A stretch of 64,000 bases of DNA from Chloroflexota bacterium (lineage in GTDB: Bacteria > Chloroflexota > Anaerolineae > Anaerolineales > UBA11579): positions 1 to 64,000 of the forward strand of contig VRUJ01000007.1 in the NCBI GenBank assembly GCA_019456165.1. Direction: 5' to 3'. Position 1 is the stretch's first letter. Each line of letters begins with the position of its first letter. Below the pieces are notes generated by a model, which ran no database searches, had not been told where the DNA came from, and was given only the letters and a program-made list of their open reading frames with translations. Shown here in pieces: positions 27,490 through 38,648 of this stretch. Made by a program: the position numbers and the translations under genes.

Positions 27490-29034
27490 CTAAGATTTTT
27501 GCAATGCCCTTGAAAGCTCTCCGGATGTAACCAGCTCTTTGGCTCGTTCAATCTCTGGTCCCCAGAGAACATCTCCAGACTGGTAAGGGATCTTTTTCCT
27601 AATCTTTTTATGCGCCTCTCGCACACCGACCCCCATTCGGGCATCAGGCCTCTCCCGCAGACGCAGGTCAAGAGCGCGGGCCGCGGTATAGAGCTCGATG
27701 GCCAAGATGTGGGAAGTGTTTTCGATAATCGTACTTGTGTTTCTGGCCGCCGTCATCGCGTTGGCGTTATGGTCTTCTTTGCCTCCCGAGGTCGGCAGTG
27801 AGTGAACAGAATTTGGTGTGGATAAGCCCTGGTTTTCCAAAACTAGAGATGCAGCAGTATATTGCAGCATCATCACACCTGAATTAACCCCGGCCGCTTG
27901 GGCGTCATCAACCAACATAGCCGGCAGCCCAGCATTCATTTTTTCATCGGTAAGGTGGTATATGCGCCTTTCGGAGATCGCGGCAAGCTCAGAAAAAGCG
28001 ATTTTAAGAAAATCCATCGCCATCCCTATCGGTTCCCCGTGGAAGTTACCGCCAGAAATTGCCTCATTGGGTGCAAACAAAAGCGGGTTATCAGTGGCCG
28101 CATTGATTTCACGGCTTACGATCTGCTCCACATACTCAAGGATATCCCTTGCTGGACCCTGGACCTGGGGAGCACAACGTAATGAATAGGCGTCCTGAAC
28201 ACGTCCAGCTGCATCTAATAACGTGCTTCCTTGGGTGAGTTTGCGGACATTCTCTGCAACTGTTTTTTGGCCTTCTTGCCGTCGTGCTGCGTGCAGGCGG
28301 GGGTCAAACGCTGCAGAAGCTCCCAGGAGAGCTTCCAGGCTCATCGCTAGAGCGATTTCGGCTGTAAATAGTAGGTTGCTGCCCGCATTCACTGCTAGAG
28401 CAGCCAAGGCAGCGGAGAAGGTGGCCCCATTGGTGATCGCCAGGCCTTCTTTGGGTCCTAAAATCAACCTTTCAATATTTGCAGCATGCATTGCATCTTT
28501 CCCGGTCATGCGTTGCCCATTAAAGGCTGCCCAACCCGAATCTGTCTCCCGGCCGTCTTTATCAGTAGTGAAAACGAGCGCCAGATGGGAAAGAGGCGCT
28601 AAATCTCCCGAAGAACCCAGCGAACCTTGGGATGGGATCGATGGTGTTAGTTCTTTATTTAGTAATTCCAGTAAGGTTTCGACAACCAATGGGCGCACAC
28701 CAGAATAGCCGCCGGCAAGGGTGTTGGCTCTGATCAACATCGCAGCCCTAACGACCTCGTCAGGTAATTCGGGACCCAAGCCGACCGCGTGGCTGAGGAT
28801 CAGGTTTCGGTTTAACTTTATTGTGTCCTCTGGGGATATTTTTTTATTCGAGAAGATGCCGAAACCAGTATTTACCCCGTATACTGGATCGCCTTGAGCT
28901 ACAATATCTTCAACCCATTTTTGGGAGCTTCTGATGCGCTGCGTGGCTTCGGCGGCTAGTGTGACTTTTTCGCTTTGCTGGGCTACTTCGATTACGTTTT
29001 CGATTGTGAGTTGGCTGCCATCAATTTCCAGCAT
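27490..29034 (-). CDS. hutH: Histidine ammonia-lyase, with Ser-Ser-Gly at the MIO position
   Basis: A 514-residue aromatic amino acid ammonia-lyase, most like HutH, which deaminates histidine to urocanate. The catalytic Tyr53 is in VYGVNTGFG. The segment forming the MIO prosthetic group reads GSLGSSGDLAPLSH, so residues 141-143 are Ser-Ser-Gly where the usual triad is Ala-Ser-Gly. A short insertion follows (near TTDKDGRETDSG). No hutU or hutI is in the window, and it follows a phytol-kinase-like gene by about 20 bases, so substrate and pathway are not certain. Confidence 0.85.
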   Translation of the reverse strand: MLEIDGSQLTIENVIEVAQQSEKVTLAAEATQRIRSSQKWVEDIVAQGDPVYGVNTGFGIFSNKKISPEDTIKLNRNLILSHAVGLGPELPDEVVRAAMLIRANTLAGGYSGVRPLVVETLLELLNKELTPSIPSQGSLGSSGDLAPLSHLALVFTTDKDGRETDSGWAAFNGQRMTGKDAMHAANIERLILGPKEGLAITNGATFSAALAALAVNAGSNLLFTAEIALAMSLEALLGASAAFDPRLHAARRQEGQKTVAENVRKLTQGSTLLDAAGRVQDAYSLRCAPQVQGPARDILEYVEQIVSREINAATDNPLLFAPNEAISGGNFHGEPIGMAMDFLKIAFSELAAISERRIYHLTDEKMNAGLPAMLVDDAQAAGVNSGVMMLQYTAASLVLENQGLSTPNSVHSLPTSGGKEDHNANAMTAARNTSTIIENTSHILAIELYTAARALDLRLRERPDARMGVGVREAHKKIRKKIPYQSGDVLWGPEIERAKELVTSGELSRALQKS

Positions 29035-29053
29035 TCATTAATCCTTTTGATTT

Positions 29054-29761
29054 CTAAAATAACTTGAGACCCAAAGCTGCCGCGACAGCAGTTACGGTAA
29101 GGTTGTCCACATCTCTGAACGGCAATGATTCGACGAGGGTGCCTGCGAAAGCGATTATGGTGACAGGCATTAAATAATCGCTCAATGAAACCGGGAAATT
29201 ACCATTCGCGATAAAGATTGCCAGGATAGTGACTGCGAAAACCCAACCGCCCGCGAACATACCAATCGACCCAACCCAAGACTTATCTTCTGCCCAGGGT
29301 AGTTTTACTTTTCCCCAGCGGCGGCCGAGGATATCGGCCAGCCCATCGCCCCCGCACATCAGCATCAAAGCTACGATGCCAATAGGACTATCCAACCAAA
29401 ATATGGTGGTAGCAAGCACAAAAACAATCCCGTAGAACATTGGGCCGCGTAATATTTCACGCGGGTTGCCTGAGCGGGACATGGCCTGTACCGCGGCCTC
29501 GTCCTTGATAACTTCCAAGCCAACTAGGATAAACTGTAGGGTGATAATACCGGGGACAATCGCTGCCAGGTACCTGGCGTTGGGAGCATCATCAAAAAGC
29601 AACCAACACAATACGAATATCGGCCCTGTACCCATATGGATGATCTTTCTGCTGAGTTGGCTGCCAATCCAGCCACGCTGGGCTGCAAAATCGTTAAGAC
29701 GCAGCCAAACCAATGCGGCCGCGAGCGTTATTACCAGCGCTAAATAATTATTCCCGAGCAT
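29054..29761 (-). CDS. Phytol/polyprenol kinase-like membrane protein
   Basis: A 235-residue protein with about seven membrane helices. Two signatures of the dolichol/phytol kinase and CDP-alcohol group are present: SRKIIHMGTGPIFVL near residue 39 and CGGDGLADILGRRWG near residue 137, the second likely holding the nucleotide. VTE5/FOLK-type enzymes of this kind phosphorylate phytol or farnesol. The likely role is recycling of an isoprenoid alcohol, but a cytidylyltransferase-like activity cannot be excluded. Confidence 0.75.
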   Translation of the reverse strand: MLGNNYLALVITLAAALVWLRLNDFAAQRGWIGSQLSRKIIHMGTGPIFVLCWLLFDDAPNARYLAAIVPGIITLQFILVGLEVIKDEAAVQAMSRSGNPREILRGPMFYGIVFVLATTIFWLDSPIGIVALMLMCGGDGLADILGRRWGKVKLPWAEDKSWVGSIGMFAGGWVFAVTILAIFIANGNFPVSLSDYLMPVTIIAFAGTLVESLPFRDVDNLTVTAVAAALGLKLF

Positions 29762-29772
29762 AATCTCTCTCC

Positions 29773-30555
29773 TTACCAGGAAATTCCAGGGGCTGTTATT
29801 AATCCTGCTGGCTTATCGATGATTTTATACATCGTGACTTCGGTGAACGGTTCGCCTAATATTCCGTCGTGGATCGCCCAGGATCGTAAGCGTATGCTTT
29901 TAGCGGCTTCAGGCAATCGGAAAGCGCTGTTATCCAGCAGGGAAACCAAATCGCCTCCGTCGGAAAACCTATCGTTGATCCACTCCATACGTTTGCGGCC
30001 AGATTGATAATTAAGGCCGTAGCGTTCGAAAATTATAGCATTATGGTAGTACAAAGGCTCCACAAAATAAATATTATGCTCGAGACTTTTTATAAAATCC
30101 TCGAAAGTCAGCCGTGCGTTTGATAGCAAGCGTAACCCCTGCCGAATCTGTCCGGGCAGCAGACCTGCTTTCATGGCGGCCTCTTCTGCGGCCAAATTTC
30201 GATCCTGTGTCCCGTATTTCGTTGAACTGCCATCTGGCAGGCGGTCAACGTTAAAGCGTGGGGCGTTGGGATCGTTGATAATATATAGCAGAACGTGGAT
30301 TTGGCCGTTGGCGGTATCGGTCATGTGACCATAGAGCAGCGGGTCTGGGAAACCATGCTGGTGAAAAAGGGACATTTCCACGCTATAACTATCCACCGGA
30401 GCGTCGATGATCAGCAAATCGTTGCCTTCCCCATCCTGGTAGGATGGATGGATGTTGAATTGATCTATGAGTTGATCTGGAATTAAACGGCAGTAGATTT
30501 CTCTTTGTTGGCCCGTTGGCAAACGGTTGATAGCAGCTATGGAGGATGGCCCCAT
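29773..30555 (-). CDS. Conserved hypothetical protein
   Basis: A 260-residue soluble protein I do not recognise. It has no signal peptide or membrane helix. An N-terminal part (about residues 15-110, including SVEMSLFHQHGFPDPLLYGH and IHVLLYIINDPNAPRF) is beta-rich. A central segment AAEEAAMKAGLLPGQIRQGL is helical, and the C-terminal third has RKRMEWINDRFSDGGDLVSL. It overlaps no neighbour but lies 2 bases before smpB's end, so it is in the smpB to hutH run. Confidence 0.65.
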   Translation of the reverse strand: MGPSSIAAINRLPTGQQREIYCRLIPDQLIDQFNIHPSYQDGEGNDLLIIDAPVDSYSVEMSLFHQHGFPDPLLYGHMTDTANGQIHVLLYIINDPNAPRFNVDRLPDGSSTKYGTQDRNLAAEEAAMKAGLLPGQIRQGLRLLSNARLTFEDFIKSLEHNIYFVEPLYYHNAIIFERYGLNYQSGRKRMEWINDRFSDGGDLVSLLDNSAFRLPEAAKSIRLRSWAIHDGILGEPFTEVTMYKIIDKPAGLITAPGISW

Positions 30556-30557
30556 GT

Positions 30558-31010
30558 TTAGCCTTTACCACGCATAGCGCGCCGTATCTCTCGTTCGGCG
30601 TCTCTTTTGGCGATTGTTTGGCGTTTATCGTAATTTCTCTTCCCTTTGGCAAGCGCGATTTCGATCTTGGCGCGTCCATCAGAAAGATATACTCGTAATG
30701 GCACGATAGTAACCCCTTTTTGGCGAACTTCGTCCCATAATTTTTTTATTTCTCTGCGTTTCAGTAATAGCTTGCGTTCACGGCGCGGCTCGTGGTTTTG
30801 GCTGCTGGCTGGGTTGTAGGGCGCGATATGCGCGTTTACAAGCCAGGCATCACGCTCGCTCACACGAACGTAAGCCTCTTTGATGCTGATCTGCCTGGCA
30901 CGAATCGATTTAATTTCGCTGCCTTTTAATACTAAGCCCGCTTCGTACTTGTCCAGTAAAAAGTAATCGTGCTTGGCCTTGCGATTGTTGGCTACTACTT
31001 TAATACTCAT
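30558..31010 (-). CDS. smpB: SsrA-binding protein SmpB
   Basis: A 150-residue small basic protein that delivers tmRNA to stalled ribosomes. ANNRKAKHDYFLLDKYEAGL and GSEIKSIRARQISIKEAYV are at the N-terminus, and the C-terminal tail KGKRNYDKRQTIAKRD inserts in the ribosomal mRNA path. An open frame extends 32 codons upstream, but the family starts at ATG 31010. The matching tmRNA gene is in this window at 38649-39044. Confidence 0.96.
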   Translation of the reverse strand: MSIKVVANNRKAKHDYFLLDKYEAGLVLKGSEIKSIRARQISIKEAYVRVSERDAWLVNAHIAPYNPASSQNHEPRRERKLLLKRREIKKLWDEVRQKGVTIVPLRVYLSDGRAKIEIALAKGKRNYDKRQTIAKRDAEREIRRAMRGKG

Positions 31011-31145
31011 TGAAATGATTCTAGCATAGTTGCCCTTGGGCGGAAAGACACTTGGATTTAGGGAAAAAATTATGCTGATAGGTAAAATGCTATATAATAA
31101 ATGCAATAAGTTTTTTAGATAAAAATTATCAAACTAGGAGTAATT

Positions 31146-32264
31146 TTGCCTGACGATAAATCAAAGAAAAAGCAACCTGAAAGAGGTATCGGTTTATGCC
31201 TTTCTGGAGGGGGGTACCGGGCCACGCTCTTTCACTTGGGAGCTCTCTGGCGTTTAAATGAATTCGGTTACCTGCCCAAGATTGAGCGTTACTCAAGCGT
31301 TTCCGGCGGTTCAATCATAGCGGGTTGGTTGGGCTTCGTGTGGCACAAATTGGATTTTGACGGTAATGGCAAGGCAAGCAATTTTGAAGATGAGGTAATA
31401 AACCCTATCCGAAAATTTGCCACGCTTAAGTTAGATGTCGGCATAGTGTTAAAAGGACTTTTAAATCCGTTTAGGTCTTCTGGAGACATGCTGGTGAGCG
31501 CTTACCGCAAACATCTCTTTGGGGATGCCACTCTGCAAGATCTGCCGGATAAGCCTGACTTTGTATTCGACGCCTCGAATGCACAGTCTGGGGTATTGTG
31601 GGGGTTTTCTAAAGGGCGCATGGGTGATTACCGCGTTGGATATGTATATGACCCAACCATCGAATTGTCTGTTGCAGTGGCTGCCTCATCCGCATTTCCT
31701 CCAGTGCTCTCTCCGATCATTTTGCGGTTAAAAGAATCGGATTTTCGGAAAGGTTCTGGCGATGATCTGCGGAGTAAACCATTCAGAACTAATGTAATGC
31801 TGATGGATGGCGGCGTTTACGACAATATGGGTCTTGAGCCTGTAATCAAACGCTACCAAACGGTTTTGGTTAGTGATGCCGGGGGTAAAATGAAACCTGT
31901 TGAGAAACCCAGACAGTTTTGGGGTTTCCAGGCTTTTCGCTTGATGTCTCTGATGGACAACCAGGTGAGGGCATTACGTAAACGTCAAATCATTGGCATG
32001 TTCAAAGATGAGCAACGTGAGGGCACTTATTGGGGAATTTACAGCGATATGGATAGATACGGGGTTAAAGGTGCTCTGGAGGCTCCGGAGAGCAGCACAG
32101 TAGGACTTGCAGGTTTGCCTACGCGCTTATGGACTTTTTCCAATCTTGATCAGGAGCGGTTGATCAACTGGGGTTATGCCATCTGTGATGCAGCCATGCG
32201 GAAGCATGTGGACCAAGATTTGCCGGAGCCAACTTCCTTCCCATATAAAGTTGGAGTCGCATAA
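31146..32264 (+). CDS. Patatin-like phospholipase
   Basis: A 372-residue Ser-Asp dyad lipase. The oxyanion loop is LSGGGYRATLFHLG at residues 19-32, the nucleophile Ser53 lies in SVSGGS and the Asp is in LMDGGVYDN near residue 221. No signal peptide is seen, so it acts in the cytosol on phospholipid or acylglycerol esters. The start is TTG 31146, 5 bases after AGGAG. It is transcribed away from smpB. Confidence 0.9.
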   Translation: MPDDKSKKKQPERGIGLCLSGGGYRATLFHLGALWRLNEFGYLPKIERYSSVSGGSIIAGWLGFVWHKLDFDGNGKASNFEDEVINPIRKFATLKLDVGIVLKGLLNPFRSSGDMLVSAYRKHLFGDATLQDLPDKPDFVFDASNAQSGVLWGFSKGRMGDYRVGYVYDPTIELSVAVAASSAFPPVLSPIILRLKESDFRKGSGDDLRSKPFRTNVMLMDGGVYDNMGLEPVIKRYQTVLVSDAGGKMKPVEKPRQFWGFQAFRLMSLMDNQVRALRKRQIIGMFKDEQREGTYWGIYSDMDRYGVKGALEAPESSTVGLAGLPTRLWTFSNLDQERLINWGYAICDAAMRKHVDQDLPEPTSFPYKVGVA

Positions 32265-32288
32265 TTATTCTTTCGCCAAATAATTCCC

Positions 32289-32317
32289 TTGACAAATGAT
32301 TTTTATAAGTGTATATT
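32289..32317 (+). promoter_or_regulatory. Promoter of the proS leader
   Basis: TTGACA (32289-32294), 17-base spacer and TATATT (32312-32317). Transcription should begin at about 32324, only about four bases before the leader ATG at 32328. Confidence 0.75.
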
Positions 32318-32327
32318 CAAAACCGCT

Positions 32328-32402
32328 ATGATAAACGAGCAAATTAATCAGGCACAAATTCCTACCCCTACCCCGGCCTTTGAGCCGAGTTTTCCGCGTT
32401 AG
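32328..32402 (+). CDS. Proline-rich leader peptide of proS
   Basis: A 24-codon reading frame that runs from ATG to TAG and ends ..IPTPTPAFEPSFPR. Five of its last 13 codons are proline (CCT, CCT, CCG, CCG, CCG). It lies between a strong promoter and an intrinsic terminator that precedes prolyl-tRNA synthetase. This matches the logic of a translational attenuator: shortage of charged tRNA-Pro would stall the ribosome and let transcription reach proS. There is no ribosome binding site and nearly no 5' leader, so initiation would be leaderless. This is inferred from position and codon content only. Confidence 0.65.
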   Translation: MINEQINQAQIPTPTPAFEPSFPR

Positions 32403-32455
32403 AGTCCATTTTTGGGTATGAATCGATATTTTAATTAATAATTAGAATCAATAAA

Positions 32456-32483
32456 CCCCGAAAATCTCGGGGCGTTATTTTTT
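32456..32483 (+). terminator. Attenuator terminator before proS
   Basis: CCCCGA (32456-32461) pairs with TCGGGG (32467-32472) around AAATC, followed by a T-rich tract to 32483. It sits 54 bases after the leader stop and 23 bases before the proS ATG. Leader runs such as ACCCC could pair with the GGGG arm as an alternative fold, but I could not model this. Confidence 0.75.
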
Positions 32484-32505
32484 AATAGCGAGAGGAAATA
32501 ATCCA

Positions 32506-34269
32506 ATGAGAATGAGCAATTTTTTCAGCCAGACTCTCAGAGAAGCGCCGGCCGACGCCGAGGTGGTCAGCCACAAACTTCTAGTCCGGGCAGGATTTAT
32601 CCGGCAGCTCGGAGCCGGCATTTATACGCTGATGCCGCTGGGCAAACGTTCAATCGATAAGCTCGAAGACATCATGCGCGATGAGATGAATTCTATCGGA
32701 GGGCAGGAAATCTACATGCCTGTAGTGCATCCGGCTGATCTGTGGAAGGAGACAAACCGCTGGTATGAGATTGGGGATGAGATGGGCAGATTCTACGACA
32801 AGAATAACCGCGATATGGTGCTGGCGTTGACCCACGAGGAGGTAGTAGCTGATCTGGTGCGTAAAGAGGTCCAATCTTATCGCCAATTGCCGCGCCTTAT
32901 ATACCACATCCAAACCAAATGGCGTGATGACCCGCGTCCCAGGGCAGGGTTAATTCGTGTGCGTGAATTTACGATGAAGGACAGCTACAGCCTAGATATC
33001 GACGAAGCTGGCCTGGATAAACAATATCGGGCGCATTATCAGGCATACTTTAACATTTTCAACCGCTGTGATCTTCCCACTGTGGCAGTAAAATCGGATG
33101 TCGGCATGATGGGAGGCAGCCTAGCGCACGAGTATATGTATCTTACCGCGGTGGGTGAAGATACATTATTGTTCAGTGAAACTTGCGGGTATATGGCAAA
33201 TCGCCAGATCGCCACATTTCAAAAGCCAGCTGCCGAGAAGGAAAAGGTAAAACCCATCGAGAAGGTAGCGACTCCAGGGGCAAAGACGATAGATGATCTT
33301 GCCAAATTCCTAGATGTTCCCACATCTAAAACAGCCAAAGCTGTATTCATGGTAGCCAAGATAACCGAAGGCCAGGACGAGGTAGAAAAATTTATTTTCG
33401 CCATCGTACGCGGAGATATGGAAGTAAACGAAACTAAACTGGTCAACGCATTAAAAGCCAAGGAACTTCGTCCTGCCCTGGATGAAGAGATCATCGCCGT
33501 CGGAGCAGTGCCTGGTTATGCCTCACCTATTGGCTTGAAGGATGCGCTGGTTGTAGTCGACGATGCCATCCCAGACTCCCCGAACCTGGTGGCTGGTGCA
33601 AATGAGGATGGTTACCATTTTCGAAACGTAAACTACGGACGCGATTATGAAGCCGAGATAGTGGCAGACATTGCTGCTGCGCAAGAAGGTGATTTATGCC
33701 CCAATTGCGGAGAACCAATGAGTGTATCCCGGGGTGTTGAAGTCGGCAATATCTTCAAATTAGGCACGCGCTACACAGAGGCATTGGGCAGCAATTATCT
33801 GGATAAAGATGGGAAATCGAAACCTGTTGTCATGGGCTCTTATGGAATAGGTAGCGGACGCCTTTTGGCTTGTGTTGCCGAAGAACATAATGACGAAAAT
33901 GGATTGATCTGGCCGATGTCTGTCGCTCCATATCACGTACATATTGTGATCTTGCGCGGTGGAGAGGAGGCTGCTAAAAAGATTTATTCAGAATTAAAAG
34001 TTGATGGTATTGAAGTGATCCTGGATGACCGTGATGAAAGCCCGGGAGTAAAGTTTAAGGACGCAGACTTGCTTGGCATCCCAATTCGCCTAACGGTTAG
34101 TGAGCGCTCACTCAAGGAAAACTCTGTGGAGTTTAAATTGCGCCGTGAAGATGAACGGAAAAGTATACCGCTAGAAAAAATCATCGAAATAGTAAAGAAG
34201 ACTAAAAATGAACTCGTGGAAGAGATATCCCAAAAAGTTAGCGTGATGCCGTATGATGTGGCAAATTGA
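32506..34269 (+). CDS. proS: Prolyl-tRNA synthetase
   Basis: A 587-residue class II synthetase of the bacterial type. The catalytic core spans the N-terminal half and the segment after the insertion: motif 2 near TKWRDDPRPRAGL and motif 3 near MGSYGIGSGRLLA. The YbaK-like editing insertion at about residues 225-390 (TSKTAKAVFMVAK, VPGYASPIGL) removes misactivated alanine. The C-terminal anticodon-binding domain is complete. ATG 32506 has AGAGGA upstream. Its leader region has all parts of a proline attenuator. Confidence 0.96.
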   Translation: MRMSNFFSQTLREAPADAEVVSHKLLVRAGFIRQLGAGIYTLMPLGKRSIDKLEDIMRDEMNSIGGQEIYMPVVHPADLWKETNRWYEIGDEMGRFYDKNNRDMVLALTHEEVVADLVRKEVQSYRQLPRLIYHIQTKWRDDPRPRAGLIRVREFTMKDSYSLDIDEAGLDKQYRAHYQAYFNIFNRCDLPTVAVKSDVGMMGGSLAHEYMYLTAVGEDTLLFSETCGYMANRQIATFQKPAAEKEKVKPIEKVATPGAKTIDDLAKFLDVPTSKTAKAVFMVAKITEGQDEVEKFIFAIVRGDMEVNETKLVNALKAKELRPALDEEIIAVGAVPGYASPIGLKDALVVVDDAIPDSPNLVAGANEDGYHFRNVNYGRDYEAEIVADIAAAQEGDLCPNCGEPMSVSRGVEVGNIFKLGTRYTEALGSNYLDKDGKSKPVVMGSYGIGSGRLLACVAEEHNDENGLIWPMSVAPYHVHIVILRGGEEAAKKIYSELKVDGIEVILDDRDESPGVKFKDADLLGIPIRLTVSERSLKENSVEFKLRREDERKSIPLEKIIEIVKKTKNELVEEISQKVSVMPYDVAN

Positions 34270-34306
34270 TTTCTGTATATTTCTTAGTCTTTCTTAATAA
34301 TCAGCC

Positions 34307-34537
34307 ATGAGCCGAGATTTACGCAGGTATGCTGGTCAGACAAACAAGCGGATGCTGGTTGGTTTTATCGCGGTAGTGGTAATAGTAGGGGGTGGATTAA
34401 TCTATCAAATTTATGGCGCTGGTTCGGCAATTTTCGGGTTGGGTTGTATTCTAGTTGGTCTGGCGCCACTATCGCTGATCTGGCTGATAATGAAACTTTT
34501 TGAGTGGATTGTCAAAAAATCGAATGAATATGAATGA
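34307..34537 (+). CDS. Small two-helix membrane protein
   Basis: A 76-residue protein with two membrane helices (LVGFIAVVVIVGGGLIY at about residues 17-33 and ILVGLAPLSLIWLIMKLF at about 48-65) and short charged ends. No family is recognised; a tail of KKSNEYE and a basic N-terminus suggest an inside-in topology. Its 3' end overlaps the following hydrolase gene, so the two are probably coupled. Confidence 0.6.
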   Translation: MSRDLRRYAGQTNKRMLVGFIAVVVIVGGGLIYQIYGAGSAIFGLGCILVGLAPLSLIWLIMKLFEWIVKKSNEYE

Positions 34538-35204
34538 CCTCAGAATTTTACAATTAGATGAGTGGGTCATCAAACTTCGAGAGCCAGACAGTGGGGACTT
34601 TAACCAAGTGATATTGTTATTACATGGTTGGACGGGAGATGAGAATTCGATGTGGGTGTTTGCACCTCAGCTTCCAAGGGACGCGTTACTGATCGCTCCA
34701 CGAGCTCCTTATCCATCTAGCCATAATGAAGCTGCGGGTTATAGTTGGAGAGGGCCAAAAAAAACAGGAGATTGGTCCAGCCTGGATGATTACCGCCCGG
34801 CTGTAAAAGAGTTGAACCGATTGGTCCTATCCATCCAGAATGTGCATGGATTTGATCTCTCGAAATTCGGAATGGTTGGCTTCAGCCAGGGGGCTGCTGT
34901 CGCTTACGTTTACGCAATTCTTAATCCAGAGCGAATCACGCGAGTGGCTGGGTTAGCCGGTTTTATACCAGACCACACCGCGAGAGAAATTGAACACCGT
35001 CCTCTTGAAGGGAAAGCGGTATTTGTGGCACATGGTAAAAAAGATGTAATGGTGCCTCTAGAGCGCGCCAAGAAATCTGTGGAAGCGCTCCAAAATGCTG
35101 GGGGGTTGGTAACATACTGCGAAGCGGATGTGGGGCACAAACTCGGAGCAAACTGTTTTCGGGAGTTGAAGACCTTCTTTAGTAGTGCACAATCGGGTAA
35201 TTAA
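34530..35204 (+). CDS. Alpha/beta-hydrolase (phospholipase/carboxylesterase family)
   Basis: A 224-residue alpha/beta-hydrolase of the carboxylesterase/lysophospholipase group. HGWTGDENSMWVF shapes the oxyanion hole, GFSQGAA is the nucleophile elbow with Ser, GKKDVMVP carries the Asp and VGHKLG the His. ATG 34530 is favoured over ATG 34524 or TTG 34500; each overlaps the end of the small membrane protein gene and none has a clear ribosome site, so coupled reinitiation is likely. The cytosolic substrate is unknown. Confidence 0.85.
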   Translation: MNDLRILQLDEWVIKLREPDSGDFNQVILLLHGWTGDENSMWVFAPQLPRDALLIAPRAPYPSSHNEAAGYSWRGPKKTGDWSSLDDYRPAVKELNRLVLSIQNVHGFDLSKFGMVGFSQGAAVAYVYAILNPERITRVAGLAGFIPDHTAREIEHRPLEGKAVFVAHGKKDVMVPLERAKKSVEALQNAGGLVTYCEADVGHKLGANCFRELKTFFSSAQSGN

Positions 35205-35224
35205 GACGAAAAATCCAGCACTAG

Positions 35225-37270
<2,046 letters not shown>

Positions 37271-37342
37271 ATAGGGGAGAATAGTTGACAGTTTATTCAC
37301 CGTAGACTAAACTTGCCTCCATAAACGGCATAGGAGTGAAAT

Positions 37343-38554
37343 ATGGATTTGAACGTTGTAGATGATGCCGTCGCAAAAAGAATTACTGCGATGGTTGAGC
37401 GATACCAAGGGGTAAAAGATGCAGATTTATATTATTACAACCAACCGATCTCTGAATTACGCGGAGGGGCACGAGTAATCGTCAAAGGCCGGGAAATGGG
37501 CATGTATGCTTCGTATAGTTATCTCGGTCTTGTTGGACATCCACGCATTAATGAGGCTGCAAAAAAGGCGGTTGATAAATTCGGCACTGGCACTCACGGC
37601 GTCCGATTTCTCGCCGGCAGCCTGACCATTCACACAGAACTAGAAGAGACGATTGCGGAATTCAAAGAAGCTGAAGCAGCGATAACCTATTCTGCGGGGT
37701 ATGTTACAAATGTAGCAGTGATCTCAGCGCTCCTAGGCCGTCATGATTATGTGATTTCCGATAAATTGAACCACGCCAGTATAGTGGATGGTTGTCTTTT
37801 ATCTGGCGCGAAATTCCTGCGGTTTAAACACAATGATATGTCAGAGCTTGAAGAACGATTACAGCAAGTCCCGGATGGGTCGGCCAGGTTGGTGATTGCT
37901 GATGCTGTCTTCAGTATGGACGGCGATATTATTGATTTTCCTAAGATGGTTGAGTTATGCAAAAAATACGGCGCCTGGTTGATGATCGACGAAGCACATT
38001 CCATTGGAGTATTAGGTGAACAAGGCCGAGGGATTGAAGAGCATTTTGGATTGCCAGGCACAATCGATATTAAAATGGGTACTTTGAGTAAAACTATCCC
38101 TTCGGTGGGGGGTTATGTGGCTGGAAATAAAGATTTGATCGCATTTTTACGTCATACCAGTCGGGCTTATATATTCTCGGCAGCTTTACCCCCAGCGCAG
38201 GCAGCCGCAGCCAACGAGGCGTTCAAGGTCATCTTGGATGAACCTTGGCGTGTGGAAAAATTGCGTGAAAATACCGACCAATTTATTAACGGGTTGAAAA
38301 AACGCGGCTTTGATACATTAAATTCGGAAACTGCTATTGTTCCCATAATCTGCGGACCCGATGAATTAGCATTTGAAATGACGCGAGAATGCCAACAAAA
38401 AGATATTTTTGCCCTTCCCGTGATCTCACCAGCTGTGCCCGAAGGTTTGGCGCGTTTACGCGCGACGGTTACTACAGCGCATGAGAGCGAAGATATCGAA
38501 CACGCAATGGATATTATCGAAGAGGCAGGCAAGGGAATGGGGGTTATTTCTTGA
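37343..38554 (+). CDS. Alpha-oxoamine synthase (PLP-dependent)
   Basis: A 403-residue PLP enzyme of the alpha-oxoamine synthase group that condenses an amino acid with an acyl-CoA. The PLP Lys is in TLSKTIPSVGGYV near residue 250, the pyridine Asp in MIDEAHSIGVLG, and the substrate loop is FGTGTHGVRFLAGS. Family members include 2-amino-3-ketobutyrate CoA ligase, 8-amino-7-oxononanoate synthase and serine palmitoyltransferase. No biotin, heme or sphingolipid genes are nearby, so the reaction is left open. A strong terminator follows. Confidence 0.85.
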   Translation: MDLNVVDDAVAKRITAMVERYQGVKDADLYYYNQPISELRGGARVIVKGREMGMYASYSYLGLVGHPRINEAAKKAVDKFGTGTHGVRFLAGSLTIHTELEETIAEFKEAEAAITYSAGYVTNVAVISALLGRHDYVISDKLNHASIVDGCLLSGAKFLRFKHNDMSELEERLQQVPDGSARLVIADAVFSMDGDIIDFPKMVELCKKYGAWLMIDEAHSIGVLGEQGRGIEEHFGLPGTIDIKMGTLSKTIPSVGGYVAGNKDLIAFLRHTSRAYIFSAALPPAQAAAANEAFKVILDEPWRVEKLRENTDQFINGLKKRGFDTLNSETAIVPIICGPDELAFEMTRECQQKDIFALPVISPAVPEGLARLRATVTTAHESEDIEHAMDIIEEAGKGMGVIS

Positions 38555-38617
38555 ACGGCTGCGCATAGCCATTTAAGTTGCGCATAAGTTCGGTTTTAAA
38601 AATTTTTATGTATAAGT

Positions 38618-38647
38618 AAAACCGCAGCTAGATAGCTGCGGTTTTTT
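38618..38647. terminator. Bidirectional terminator between the oxoamine synthase gene and ssrA
   Basis: AAAACCGCAGCT pairs with AGCTGCGGTTTT around AGAT, with T-runs for the plus strand and A-rich flanks that give U-runs on the minus strand. It ends both the plus-strand synthase gene and tmRNA. Confidence 0.9.
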
Positions 38648-38648
38648 G

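Noticed and set aside
32318..32505. T-box riboswitch upstream of proS
   Set aside because: No T-box consensus (AGGGTGGNACCGCG) and the leader from promoter to terminator is too short. A Pro-rich peptide explains it better.
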